A program made the translations under genes and the position numbers. 64,000 nt of DNA from Pseudomonadota bacterium. Its GTDB lineage: Bacteria; Bdellovibrionota; Bdellovibrionia; Bdellovibrionales; JACTMU01. Location of the stretch: NCBI GenBank assembly GCA_014584465.1, contig JACTMU010000080.1:36725-100724 (forward strand), written 5' to 3'. This document shows, in pieces, positions 9,054 through 17,448 of the stretch (position 1 is the first letter of the stretch; each line of letters begins with the position of its first letter). Below the pieces are notes generated by a model. That model did not search any database, was not told the DNA's origin, and worked only from the letters and a program-made list of their open reading frames with translations.

Positions 9054-9169
9054 AGATGTACAAGTTGTGTCGTAGCATTTTCCGAATGGACTATAATATC
9101 CAAAATAAGAAATTGAATCTTTGGATCGGCCCAGGGTTGCCGTTTCTTTGAGATCGTGAAACGATAGAA

Positions 9170-10033
9170 ATGATGGATGCATTGACCGAGCAATTCCGAG
9201 AAATATGGCGTTTGCTTTCAAACCCTCTCTTTGAGTTGGGGAGCCACTCAGTTTCGATCTTTTCGCTGCTTATGGCGATCGCCCTTTTCTGTTTGGCTCT
9301 TTATGGATCGAGAGTTGTTGAGCGCCTGACCAGAGAGTTTCTGAAAGACAAGGACATGGATTCAGGGATCAAGGGATCTCTTGAGCGATTTGCTCGGTAT
9401 CTCGTGGTGATCCTAGGTTTACTCATTTCGTTGGACACTCTTGGAATCAGTTTGAGCTCATTGGCCGCTCTGGGCGCGGTGTTGATGGTGGGAATCGGTT
9501 TTGGACTTCAAAACATCGCTCAGAATTTCATTTCGGGTTTGATCATCCTTCTTGAACGTCCCATCAAGCATGGCGACCTTATTCAGGTAGGCTCGACCAC
9601 GGGACGAGTCGTTGACATACGAGGGCGGTCCACTTTGATCCAGACTCGTGATGACATTTCGATCATCGTTCCCAATTCGGAGTTCATTGCCCAACAAGTT
9701 GTGAATTCCAGTTTTTCAGGGGATAAGATCCGTCTTCATGTGCGAGTTGGGGTGGCCTATGGTTCCGACGTCGATTTGGTACGTACCGTGTTGCTTCGGG
9801 TTGCAAGTGAAAATCCGAATGTCCTCAACGACCCCCTACCTCAAGTCATCTTTGAGAACTTTGGTGAGTCTTCATTGGACTTTGACCTTCGAGTGTGGGT
9901 CACGGACCTGTGGGCCAATGATGTGATCTTATCCGACCTACGTTTTGTGATTGATCGAGAGTTTCGAAAATCAGGGATCACCATTCCCTTTCCGCAGAGA
10001 GATCTTCATCTCCACAATATGGATGCTCATTGA
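9170..10033 (+). CDS. MscS-family small-conductance mechanosensitive channel
   Basis: An inner-membrane channel that opens on hypo-osmotic shock. Three hydrophobic helices (about residues 28-48, 72-92, 95-125) precede the family's pore helix and beta domain: a Gly/Ala-rich stretch AALGAVLMVGIGFGLQNIAQNFISG split over TM3, then LERPIKHGDLIQVG, the turn I-R-G-R-S-T-L-I-Q-T-R and IIVPNSEFI. The C-terminal alpha/beta domain follows (RVGVAYGSDVDLV). At 287 residues it matches short MscS proteins. Two ATG codons (9170, 9173) are possible and neither has a strong ribosome-binding site. It stands alone after tpiA. Confidence 0.92.
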   Translation: MMDALTEQFREIWRLLSNPLFELGSHSVSIFSLLMAIALFCLALYGSRVVERLTREFLKDKDMDSGIKGSLERFARYLVVILGLLISLDTLGISLSSLAALGAVLMVGIGFGLQNIAQNFISGLIILLERPIKHGDLIQVGSTTGRVVDIRGRSTLIQTRDDISIIVPNSEFIAQQVVNSSFSGDKIRLHVRVGVAYGSDVDLVRTVLLRVASENPNVLNDPLPQVIFENFGESSLDFDLRVWVTDLWANDVILSDLRFVIDREFRKSGITIPFPQRDLHLHNMDAH

Positions 10034-10209
10034 AGACAGTCTTAATAAGTGGGGCCTCTCTAACAGAGACCAATTTCCCCTATGCTTCAACATTTTGTTT
10101 CGGGATTCATGGCCTACGAGGTTTTCATTGTCTTATGCTCTGGCCGCCCGTTGCTACTGGAACTATCGGAAAAATCCGCTCAAGGGAGCAGGGTGATTTC
10201 ACTCAAGCA
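10030..10209 (+). other. Stretch without a supported gene; possible Rossmann-start remnant
   Basis: A TTG-started frame overlapping the mscS stop begins M-K-T-V-L-I-S-G-A-S, which looks like the opening strand and turn of a nucleotide-binding Rossmann protein. What follows does not resemble any such family and no glycine motif continues. I regard it as either chance or a heavily decayed remnant. The rest of the gap before the convergent hydrolase holds nothing I can name. Confidence 0.2.
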
Positions 10210-11079
10210 TCATCCTGCTTTTGTTTTGTAAAGAGAGCGATCTAGAAAAACTTTGTAGTTGTGAAGAAGGTCTCTTTTTTCAAAATGCAAGAAATGACCA
10301 ACACCAGATATAATTTGCAGTTCCGATTTTGGTATGCTCAGTGCAAGTTCTCGAGCAGAATCGACGCTCACGATTGGATCGGCATCACCACAAATGACCA
10401 GTGTTTCTGCTGAAATCTTATCAAGTTCGACCACTTCATAAATGTGATTTCGCGAAAGAAAGTACTCAATGTGATGAACCAGGATTTCAAGATCTTCTTC
10501 TCGGAGCTTCTGAAACTGACAAGCGATCTTACTCTGGTAGGTCGAGGAAAGAGTAAACCCAAAACTCTCAACGAGATAACGTCCAGCTTTCTCGATTTCC
10601 CCATCTTCCAAAAGCTTCCGACCGACTTTCACCACTTCGATGATCTTTCCACTTGCAAAGGCTCCAAATCCACCGATGAGAAGAGCCTTCACCTTCTCTC
10701 TATAGAGAGAGGAGTAGCATAGGCTAGGTGCGCCTCCCCACGAGGAGGAGACGATTCCAACCTGTTCTCTAGGGGCCACCTCATTGACAACTGATTGCAA
10801 AACCATGACTTGTTCTTCTAACGTCAGCTGAGCCGATCCATATTCGATGGAGGCGCGCAACTGTCCGGGGAAATCAAAAGTTAGAACTCGATAATTGGGA
10901 AGAAGCACTTCAATGACTGCTCGCCAATTGCTCATGGTCTGCATGCTTCCATTGACACAAACAATGAGTGGACCATCATCACCATAGACCTTAAAGGGCA
11001 CGGTGAATCGTCCGAGAAAGAGTTTGCCATCTTCAATTTTACGCTTAGTTTCCTTATGCACTTCATTAGACAAATTCAT
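10210..11079 (-). CDS. RhlA-like alpha/beta hydrolase
   Basis: A 289-residue alpha/beta-hydrolase. The nucleophile elbow is V-S-S-S-W-G-G (Ser in place of the usual first Gly), the acid is in ICGDADPIV and the His in GVGHFLHFE. The block V-N-G-S-M-x-T followed by FDFPGQ, together with SxSWGG and the GHFL ending, resembles RhlA, which forms 3-(3-hydroxyalkanoyloxy)alkanoic acids, more than generic esterases. I start at ATG 11079, which has GGAG seven bases upstream. The frame extends 18 codons further without support. No RhlB or RhlC glycosyltransferase is nearby, so the product is not predictable. Confidence 0.6.
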   Translation of the reverse strand: MNLSNEVHKETKRKIEDGKLFLGRFTVPFKVYGDDGPLIVCVNGSMQTMSNWRAVIEVLLPNYRVLTFDFPGQLRASIEYGSAQLTLEEQVMVLQSVVNEVAPREQVGIVSSSWGGAPSLCYSSLYREKVKALLIGGFGAFASGKIIEVVKVGRKLLEDGEIEKAGRYLVESFGFTLSSTYQSKIACQFQKLREEDLEILVHHIEYFLSRNHIYEVVELDKISAETLVICGDADPIVSVDSARELALSIPKSELQIISGVGHFLHFEKRDLLHNYKVFLDRSLYKTKAG

Positions 11080-11438
11080 TTTATTGCTCCATATTTCAAT
11101 CATTAAAATATTTTCTTGGCACAGTCCTTGCATTTACCCTTGAAAGAACGTATCCCTGCCATCTCTAATTTCAGATCTGCGTTCGAACGTAGCAACAAGA
11201 AAAAAGATATGTCATATTAGCATTTGGTGAGTTTCAGAAGTCAACACGATCTTTTGAACCTAGACTCAATTGGATCGTTCCCGGCAGAGGTTGTAGAATG
11301 TTCTTAGAATTCTTTGACGACGCGGCTCCCCCAGTTTAGGCAAGATAGATCCATTTGAAAAGCAAGGATTGAATGGCTGTCGAAGAAGATCCTGCGATTG
11401 CGTGAATTTTTGAATTAGGTTGAATTTGGATCCGGACT
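11080..11438. other. Intergenic stretch, nothing recognised
   Basis: About 360 bp between the response-regulator stop and the hydrolase start, serving as the 3' side of the former and the promoter side of the latter. I see no open frame with gene-like content, no strong hairpin and no repeat of the families found elsewhere in the window. Confidence 0.5.
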
Positions 11439-12083
11439 TCAACGAGTCTCTTCGGAGAGGCCGTGTTTGACAACGTAGCTGATGAGTTGGGCATTGTTCT
11501 TCATTCTCATCTTTTGGAGAATCTTGGAGCGATGAGTGCTGACGGTCGGTACGCTGATGTTCAAGCGTTTTGCGATTTCAGAGACGGCGAGACCTGAGCC
11601 TAACAGAGAAAGAATTTGAAACTCGCGATGCGAGAGTGCTTCGTGAGGCAGTTGATCAATGGGTTCATCGAGGTGAAGAGCCATCGTGGAGGCCAGTTCT
11701 TGGCTGATGTACTTCTCTCCAGAGGCGACCTTTTGCACAGCTCGAACCAAGAGTTCATCTGCGCTTGACTTGTTGAGGTACCCTGCAGCTCCTGCCTTGA
11801 TGAGGCGTAGCGCGTAGCGATCCTCTGGGTACATGCTCAGGATGAGAATCGGAATGCGTTTGTTGTAGGCGCGGATGTCCTTTAGAATTTCAAGTCCATT
11901 TCTACCAGGCATGGAGATGTCAAGGAGAATCACATCGGGGTTGAGTTGTGGGAGTACTTTGAGAAGCTCGTCTCCTGAAGCAACTTCACCTGCGATCGTC
12001 ATTCCAGCCTCGGTCAGAATGAGTTTGACGCCGGCCCTGACGACACTGTGATCATCGGCAATGAGAACTCTTAAAGATTGCAT
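11439..12083 (-). CDS. NarL/FixJ-family response regulator
   Basis: A 214-residue regulator. The receiver domain (residues 5-120) has the acidic pocket A-D-D-H, the phospho-acceptor Asp in VILLDISMPGRNG, a Ser at the switch position (ILSMYPE) and Lys in YLNKSS. A LuxR-type helix-turn-helix occupies the last 65 residues (LSHREFQILSLLGSGL, SEIAKRLNISVPTVSTHRSKIL). Its start overlaps the histidine-kinase gene by 13 bp, so the two are an obvious pair: the kinase should phosphorylate the Asp and the regulator bind DNA. It is the last gene of a five-gene minus-strand signalling cluster. Targets are unknown. Confidence 0.93.
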   Translation of the reverse strand: MQSLRVLIADDHSVVRAGVKLILTEAGMTIAGEVASGDELLKVLPQLNPDVILLDISMPGRNGLEILKDIRAYNKRIPILILSMYPEDRYALRLIKAGAAGYLNKSSADELLVRAVQKVASGEKYISQELASTMALHLDEPIDQLPHEALSHREFQILSLLGSGLAVSEIAKRLNISVPTVSTHRSKILQKMRMKNNAQLISYVVKHGLSEETR

Positions 12084-13183
12084 AGATTCTTGCCCTGTTC
12101 CTGTGCGATTAAGGGGATCTTGATGTGGACAGAAGTTTTTCTGGAGGTTTCAGAAGAGATCTTCATCGTGCCACCAAGAATTTCTAGACGTTCCCGGATG
12201 CCCATGAGTCCCATGGAAGATACATCTTGAATCTGCTTTTGCGTGATTCCTACACCGTTGTCGTTAACATTCAGGTAAAAGAAGCGTCCATCCATATCCA
12301 AGACGATGTCAACGTGAGTGGCTTCAGAATGTCTTGCGACATTGGTCAAAAGTTCTTGAAATATACGAAATGCAGCGACCGAGATCTCACCGTTGAACTT
12401 GTACTCCTCCACAGAGTCGTTGCTTTGGATGGAACAGCCAATCTCGGATCTCTTTTCGAACTCGCTCGATTGCCACTTGATCGCCTCAATAAGTCCTAAA
12501 ACATCCAATATTTCGGGACGTAGTGATTCTACAATTTTTTGAATCGTTTCAACCGACTGATCGAGCAGTCCAAAGATGGAGTCAATGCGAGAACGATATT
12601 TTTCCTTATACTCATCAGATGCTTTGCCAACCAGCCATCGAACTTCCATCTTGATGCCAGTGAGAAGTTGGCCCAGCTCATCGTGGACTTCACGTGCCAA
12701 TGAAGAGCGTTCATCTTCACGAATATTTTGAATCCTATTGTTCAGATTCTTGAGCTCGAAGGCTTGATCTTTTAGGAGCTCTTCTCTTAGATAGGATGCC
12801 GTCACATCGACAATGTCAATCAGGCAGAAAGGCATGGTTTCATTGATGTAGAGGGGTTGAATGAGTATGTTTTGAGACATCCGTTGGCGATGGGTTCCGG
12901 GTAGATAAAGTGGGAATGGGTTTTGAGAAAAACTGTGAGACAGCAATGAGCTGTTTCGAAGCTCTAAAGCTTCAGCGATGGAGGCATAGACTCTTGGATT
13001 GGAGAGATCTGGAAAGACCTCTGGGAACCATTTGCCAAGAACCTCTTCACTTTTATGGCCACTTGCACGTTCCATCCAGGGGTTCCAAAAGACAATTCTC
13101 TGCTCTTGATCAAGTATGATGATTCCATTTTTGAGTTTTTCTAAGGCCTTAACAGAAAGAAGAGGGTCAATGGACAACGGCAT
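12071..13183 (-). CDS. PAS-containing NarL-type sensor histidine kinase
   Basis: A soluble histidine kinase of about 370 residues. An N-terminal PAS domain (about 15-130: NGIIILDQEQRIVFWNPWMERASG) leads to a HisKA_3 dimerisation motif with the phospho-His in SLAREVHDELGQLL, then a HATPase domain with N-box F-Q-E-L-L-T-N-V-A-R-H-S and G-box N-D-N-G-V-G-I and MGLMGIRERL. I see no transmembrane segment, so it likely senses a cytoplasmic cue through PAS. The start is ATG 13183. A TTG at 13201 is also open, and both overlap the CheC-like gene. It partners the downstream LuxR-type regulator. Confidence 0.9.
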   Translation of the reverse strand: MPLSIDPLLSVKALEKLKNGIIILDQEQRIVFWNPWMERASGHKSEEVLGKWFPEVFPDLSNPRVYASIAEALELRNSSLLSHSFSQNPFPLYLPGTHRQRMSQNILIQPLYINETMPFCLIDIVDVTASYLREELLKDQAFELKNLNNRIQNIREDERSSLAREVHDELGQLLTGIKMEVRWLVGKASDEYKEKYRSRIDSIFGLLDQSVETIQKIVESLRPEILDVLGLIEAIKWQSSEFEKRSEIGCSIQSNDSVEEYKFNGEISVAAFRIFQELLTNVARHSEATHVDIVLDMDGRFFYLNVNDNGVGITQKQIQDVSSMGLMGIRERLEILGGTMKISSETSRKTSVHIKIPLIAQEQGKNLCNL

Positions 13184-13805
13184 CGTCTTCGCCACTGACA
13201 ATTCGCTGGTGGTAGGCGTCTAAGCATCTAAACAGAGCATCGAGTTTCTCCGAAGCCAAAAGAAGGGTGACAAAGCCGGAGATCTCTTTTGCGTGAATTT
13301 CAAATCCCATCTTCAAGTAGAGAACCTTTTGGGCCTTGACTTGATTGAGTTCGTGGCTCAAGACTTCACGTGTTCTACCTTTTCGAATCTCTGGCATCGA
13401 TGTTTCAATGTCGACTTTGAAGAGAGAAGCCATTGTGGCAAGAGAGGCGTTGAGGACGATGTTGCCCACCTCACAGAGCGCATCGGTTTCAAGTTCCGTA
13501 AGTCGATCAAAGGGCACAATATGTCCCAGCATCATACGCACAAGCTGAAGACCTGCAATTTGAGAATAGAGAAGGACGGCCACGCCTTCAAAGGGCCCTT
13601 TGTAGTCCTGCTTGATCATTGAAACATCATCCCCGACGTTGTGAGTTGCCTCGTCCAGGAGTTGGTTGAGATCCAATATCAAAAGCTGTGGAACTGAGAG
13701 ATGAACTTGGTCTTGGTCTTCATTGAGTCTTGAAAGAGCTGCGGCGGCCTTTCCTACACCGATGTTGAAGATTTCTGAAAGAAGGGAATAGTGAAGGTCG
13801 GTCAT
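13167..13805 (-). CDS. CheC/CheX-type CheY-phosphate phosphatase
   Basis: A 212-residue protein with the duplicated CheC active-site signature: a first E-x2-N in LLSEIFNIGVGKAA (about residues 8-20) and a second in CEVGNIVLNASLATMAS, followed 20 residues later by Pro (about 115-140). In the CheC/CheX/FliY family these Glu and Asn residues remove phosphate from CheY. Its start overlaps the upstream receiver gene by 4 bp (ATGA) and its end overlaps the histidine kinase. It is therefore probably the phosphatase for the stand-alone receivers encoded with it. No chemotaxis receptor, CheA or flagellar gene is in the window, so a non-chemotactic role is possible. Confidence 0.82.
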   Translation of the reverse strand: MTDLHYSLLSEIFNIGVGKAAAALSRLNEDQDQVHLSVPQLLILDLNQLLDEATHNVGDDVSMIKQDYKGPFEGVAVLLYSQIAGLQLVRMMLGHIVPFDRLTELETDALCEVGNIVLNASLATMASLFKVDIETSMPEIRKGRTREVLSHELNQVKAQKVLYLKMGFEIHAKEISGFVTLLLASEKLDALFRCLDAYHQRIVSGEDDAVVH

Positions 13806-14191
13806 AGGATGTTTTGCTCTTTAAGGAGGTTTTGAAAAATCTTTTTGGTCATTGGTTTAGGAATGACTTTGAGTTGAATTTTTTCAGCGGCCTCTAAGAT
13901 TCGATCTTGAATGTTTGCAGTCAAGAGGATAAACGACGAGGGGTCGTAGTCCATTTTAAGTTTTTCGATCACTTCGATTCCATTCATACCACCCATGTTG
14001 TAGTCGATGATAAAGAGTCGAATGTCCAGATTGGTCTCTTTGAGTTCTCTCAGTCCCTCTTCGCCATTGGCAACGGAAATGACTTTGAAATTTGGGGCAT
14101 ATTCTTTTGCGAAATATTCAAGTTGAACTCGCGTGGAGACACTGTCATCCATAATGACTAAGCCAATCTCTTTTGTGACGTTGAGTTTCAT
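13802..14191 (-). CDS. Stand-alone CheY-like receiver
   Basis: A 129-residue single-domain receiver. It has acidic residues in I-M-D-D-S-V-S, the phospho-acceptor Asp in FIIDYNMGGMNG, Thr in FILLTANIQ and the conserved Lys-Pro in VIPKPMTK. There is no output domain. It overlaps the CheC-like gene by 4 bp, implying coupled translation and a kinase/receiver/phosphatase circuit. The closely similar receiver at 14306 suggests a local duplication followed by divergence. Confidence 0.9.
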   Translation of the reverse strand: MKLNVTKEIGLVIMDDSVSTRVQLEYFAKEYAPNFKVISVANGEEGLRELKETNLDIRLFIIDYNMGGMNGIEVIEKLKMDYDPSSFILLTANIQDRILEAAEKIQLKVIPKPMTKKIFQNLLKEQNIL

Positions 14192-14228
14192 GTTGTACCT
14201 ATATCCTGTAAGGTTTTCATTGGAATTT

Positions 14229-14243
14229 TGGTGCCAGGCACCA
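14229..14243. repeat. GGTGCCAGGCACC palindrome
   Basis: A 15-bp palindrome, TGGTGCCAGGCACCA, in the gap between the two receiver genes. Its core is shared with the long hairpin at 58666-58730 and resembles half-sites at about 19326 and 43900. Confidence 0.6.
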
Positions 14244-14305
14244 TTTGATCATAGCGTTCCGTCAGGCGATGAGGTATCACTCTCTTTTGAATTCACGACC
14301 TTTGG

Positions 14306-14686
14306 TCATGAATAGTCTGGCTCCATCATGATAAAATCTTGCAAATCCTCGACCTTCAGTGGTTTTGTGAGGTATCTTGCTCCAAGCTTCTTCGTTTTGG
14401 TGATGATGTCGGAATTGGTTTCGCTGGTCAACAGGGCCATTTTAGAATAGGGGATCTCCGAGGAGAGGCGTTTCATCACCTCGTGGCCGTTGAGTTCATT
14501 CATGTGGTAGTCTATGAGAGCACAGACAAAGTTGTTGTGGCCCCTTTCAATCATTTCTATGGCCTGACGACCTGAAAAGGCGATGATCGTTTCAAGTTGG
14601 GGAAATGAATTGTTGATCATTGCTTTGGTGAGCATGACCGAGCTCATGCTGTCATCAATGATCATGATGGCATCTCTTTGTTCCAT
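14306..14686 (-). CDS. Stand-alone CheY-like receiver
   Basis: A 126-residue single-domain receiver: M-I-I-D-D-S near the N terminus, acceptor Asp in ALIDYHMNELNG, Thr in ALLTSE, and Lys in YLTKPLKVEDL. GGGAGG lies 7 bases before the ATG. It is the promoter-proximal gene of the minus-strand cluster receiver-receiver-CheC-kinase-regulator, with 114 bp and a palindrome separating it from the second receiver. The acceptor motif I-D-Y-x-M is shared with its neighbour. Confidence 0.9.
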   Translation of the reverse strand: MEQRDAIMIIDDSMSSVMLTKAMINNSFPQLETIIAFSGRQAIEMIERGHNNFVCALIDYHMNELNGHEVMKRLSSEIPYSKMALLTSETNSDIITKTKKLGARYLTKPLKVEDLQDFIMMEPDYS

Positions 14687-15015
14687 ATTTTTACCTCCCT
14701 CCCTCTAGGGCCTTCGTGATCCGACTTTGTTCTTTCACTTTAACCATCATCGTCGATTTTTGCTGTAGGAGAAATCGTCATCTGTAGGATGAGCTTGCCG
14801 ACGAACCCACGATTTTCTCCTCATAGTTTGTTCGAGTGTCCGGAGAGTGTCTCAATGTGAAGCTGGAATTCGATCAGAATACAACGCTCCGCATTTTTAT
14901 CTTGGTACGTATTGTGCTTACTTCCTCTCCTATGGGCGTTTGAGATGAGAAGTGAGATAAAATTGGACAATTCATCTTTATGATGAGACATTGTGCCCCA
15001 TTTTGAGGAGAGGGA
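14687..15015. other. Divergent intergenic region, nothing specific recognised
   Basis: About 330 bp separating the minus-strand receiver cluster from the plus-strand NtrC-type activator. It must carry both promoters. I found no clear sigma-54 (-24/-12) or sigma-70 match that I would defend, no repeat and no small gene. Confidence 0.4.
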
Positions 15016-16449
15016 ATGACAGGAGCAAAGGATCGAAGCGGGCGGATCATTGTGGTGGACGACGATGTGGACATGGGCTCACTCCTTGAGGACTTCCTGA
15101 GCAATGTTGGGTACGACGTCAGTGTCTTTAAAGTTCCGAGTCAGGCTCTTCAGGCGGTTCAAGAAGAGGGTGAGGCGATCGATTTGGTGATCACTGACCT
15201 TAGAATGCCAGAGATGAATGGCATTGAGATGATCGAGCGAGTTCTTGCGCTTCAGCCGAAGATCCCCGTGATCCTGGTCACGGCATTCGGCAGTGTTGAG
15301 ACCGCGGTGAAGGCGATTCGAAATGGCGCCTACGATTACATCGTCAAACCATTTAAGCTAGGCGAAATCAGCATTGTGGTGGATCGAGCTGTCAATTACC
15401 GATTGCTCCAAAAGGAGAATCGCGTTTTGCGAAATGAGGTTCAGAGAAATTGGAGTCTCGGCAACATCATTGGGAAGAGCCGTTCGATGCAGCAGGTTCT
15501 TGATCTTGTGAAGAGGATCTCACGAGCAACAGCAAATGTGCTTATTACAGGTGAAAGTGGGACCGGCAAAGAGGTGATTGCCAGGGCCATCCATGAAAAT
15601 GGGCCACGTGCGGATAAGAATTTTGTTGCAGTCAATTGTGCTGCAATTCCTGAGGCCCTTCTTGAATCAGAGCTTTTTGGACATGCTCGTGGAGCCTTCA
15701 CCGGTGCAATCGCAAAGAAGCGAGGACTCTTTGAGGAGGCCGATGGAGGGACCATTTTTCTTGATGAGATCGGTGATCTTGACCTTGCACTGCAGGCGAA
15801 ACTCCTTCGCGTGATTCAGGAGCGAACCATTCGACCTGTGGGTGAAACAGTCTCTCGGGCGATTGATGTTCGCATCATTGCAGCTACTCATAGGGATTTG
15901 AAGGATTTGATCAGCCAAAATCGCTTTCGAGAGGATCTTTACTATAGGCTGAGTGTCATACCCATTGCATTGCCACCTCTTCGTGAGCGCAGTGAGGACA
16001 TCCCACTCTTGGCCAACTATTTTTTGGCAAAATATGCAAGTGGCAATGGTTCGTTGGCAAAGGGATTCACCAAGGCTGCACTTGCTCGTCTTATGCAGAT
16101 GAAATGGGAAGGAAATGTTCGAGAACTTGAAAATGTGATTGAACGAGCGGTGGTTCTTTCGACCGAATCTTTGATTGATGTGGAGGATCTGCCTTCACCA
16201 GAGCTGATCAGCAGCGAGACCTTTTTTCAGCAAGCTACGGCGGATCTTCCGACCATCGCGGAGCTTGAGCATCGTTACATCAAGTGGATTTTGGATAAGA
16301 CCGGCGGAAGAAAAGAGAAGGCTTCGCACATTCTTGGCATCAATCGACGCACTCTCTATCGAAAGGAGCGGGAGGCGGGTTGGGTTCATGCGTCGTCTGA
16401 GTTTGATTCTTTTGATGAGCACGAATTGCCCGCTGGGATGAGTCACTAG
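15016..16449 (+). CDS. NtrC-family sigma-54-dependent response regulator
   Basis: A 477-residue enhancer-binding activator. The receiver (residues 8-125) has VVDDDVDMG, acceptor Asp in LVITDLRMPEMNG, Thr in LVTAFGS and Lys in IVKPFK. The central AAA+ domain (about 145-375) has Walker A GESGTGKE, the sigma-54 contact loop G-A-F-T-G-A, Walker B GTIFLDEIGDL and the sensor region GNVRELENVIERA. A Fis-type helix-turn-helix closes the protein (GGRKEKASHILGINRRTLYRK). GAGGAGAGGG precedes the ATG. It should activate sigma-54 promoters once phosphorylated. No adjacent cognate kinase is seen on this strand. Confidence 0.95.
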   Translation: MTGAKDRSGRIIVVDDDVDMGSLLEDFLSNVGYDVSVFKVPSQALQAVQEEGEAIDLVITDLRMPEMNGIEMIERVLALQPKIPVILVTAFGSVETAVKAIRNGAYDYIVKPFKLGEISIVVDRAVNYRLLQKENRVLRNEVQRNWSLGNIIGKSRSMQQVLDLVKRISRATANVLITGESGTGKEVIARAIHENGPRADKNFVAVNCAAIPEALLESELFGHARGAFTGAIAKKRGLFEEADGGTIFLDEIGDLDLALQAKLLRVIQERTIRPVGETVSRAIDVRIIAATHRDLKDLISQNRFREDLYYRLSVIPIALPPLRERSEDIPLLANYFLAKYASGNGSLAKGFTKAALARLMQMKWEGNVRELENVIERAVVLSTESLIDVEDLPSPELISSETFFQQATADLPTIAELEHRYIKWILDKTGGRKEKASHILGINRRTLYRKEREAGWVHASSEFDSFDEHELPAGMSH

Positions 16450-16578
16450 GTCTGGGACTGTTCGGCCCGGCCTTCCGTCGAGAAGACCTTGTCATTGATC
16501 TTAAAGGGACCTATCCTTGGAAAGAATGTAGACTTAGGGGAAGTCTACCGACGGGTGGATCATCGAAAGGAAGTGGTG

Positions 16579-17445
16579 ATGAGATTGGCAACGTGGTTAG
16601 CAGGATGGGTCGCGCTCTTTCTTTTGGTATTGGGGCAGGCTCAGGGTTCGGAAAGTAGTGAGAGCGGCGGTTCTGATTCGAAGTCTGACAAGATGGAGAT
16701 TCGTCTTCAACCACAATCCAAAAAGCGTAAGGTGGCAGATCCTGAGGAAGATGCTGAGGATAAGGAGATCGAAGCGTCAACGCAGCCGATCCACTCCAGA
16801 CCAGTGGCTGTGAAGGAATTGGCCACGGAGTCGGCCAAGGAGCCTGAGATCGTTCCTGCTGAAAAGGCGTTGGGCTGGTTGAAAAATGGAAACGTTCGTT
16901 ATGTTCGTAATCGACTGAGAAACGACGGTCAGGGAGCAAAGGAGAGGTTGAAGTTGGTGCAGGGGCAACGGCCCCATACGATCATCTTGGCGTGCGCCGA
17001 CTCTCGAGTTCCTCCTGAGGTTATTTTTGATCAGAAGCTGGGTGAGATCTTTGTGGTTCGCACAGCGGGTGAAGCACTCGATCTTGTGACCATTGCAAGT
17101 ATTGAGTATGCGGTAACCCACCTCCATTCACGGCTGCTTCTAGTTCTAGGCCATACTCAATGTGGAGCGGTGACAACAGCCTTGGCCGTTCCAAAGGGGG
17201 GGAAGGCCGGGAGTGCGGCTCTCGATGCATTGGTTGCAGATATTCAGCCTCGCCTCAAAGGTCTGGGAGAGAACTCTCCGAGAAGTCCGAACTTGATCCA
17301 AGAGGCCTCACTGAACGCAGAGGGGGTTGCAGGCGATCTCGTAGAGCGCTCTTTCATTGTACGCAGTGCAGTTGAAAAGGGTGAACTGACCATCCAGACG
17401 GCTTTGTATCATTTGAATTCAGGGCAGGTGGTGTTCCAAAGATAG
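16579..17445 (+). CDS. Exported beta-class carbonic anhydrase
   Basis: Beta-carbonic anhydrase interconverts CO2 and bicarbonate. Zinc ligands are in the motifs A-C-A-D-S-R-V-P-P-E and, 55 residues on, L-G-H-T-Q-C-G-A-V. I start at ATG 16579, which has AAAGGAAG upstream and yields a cleavable-looking signal peptide (RLATWLAGWVALFLLVLGQAQG) in the first 25 residues. A 90-residue charged, low-complexity linker follows before the enzyme domain. An earlier start at 16489 would bury this signal. Beta enzymes are usually cytoplasmic, so the periplasmic or surface location is the unusual point. Element A begins three bases after the stop. Confidence 0.87.
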   Translation: MRLATWLAGWVALFLLVLGQAQGSESSESGGSDSKSDKMEIRLQPQSKKRKVADPEEDAEDKEIEASTQPIHSRPVAVKELATESAKEPEIVPAEKALGWLKNGNVRYVRNRLRNDGQGAKERLKLVQGQRPHTIILACADSRVPPEVIFDQKLGEIFVVRTAGEALDLVTIASIEYAVTHLHSRLLLVLGHTQCGAVTTALAVPKGGKAGSAALDALVADIQPRLKGLGENSPRSPNLIQEASLNAEGVAGDLVERSFIVRSAVEKGELTIQTALYHLNSGQVVFQR

Positions 17446-17448
17446 TTA

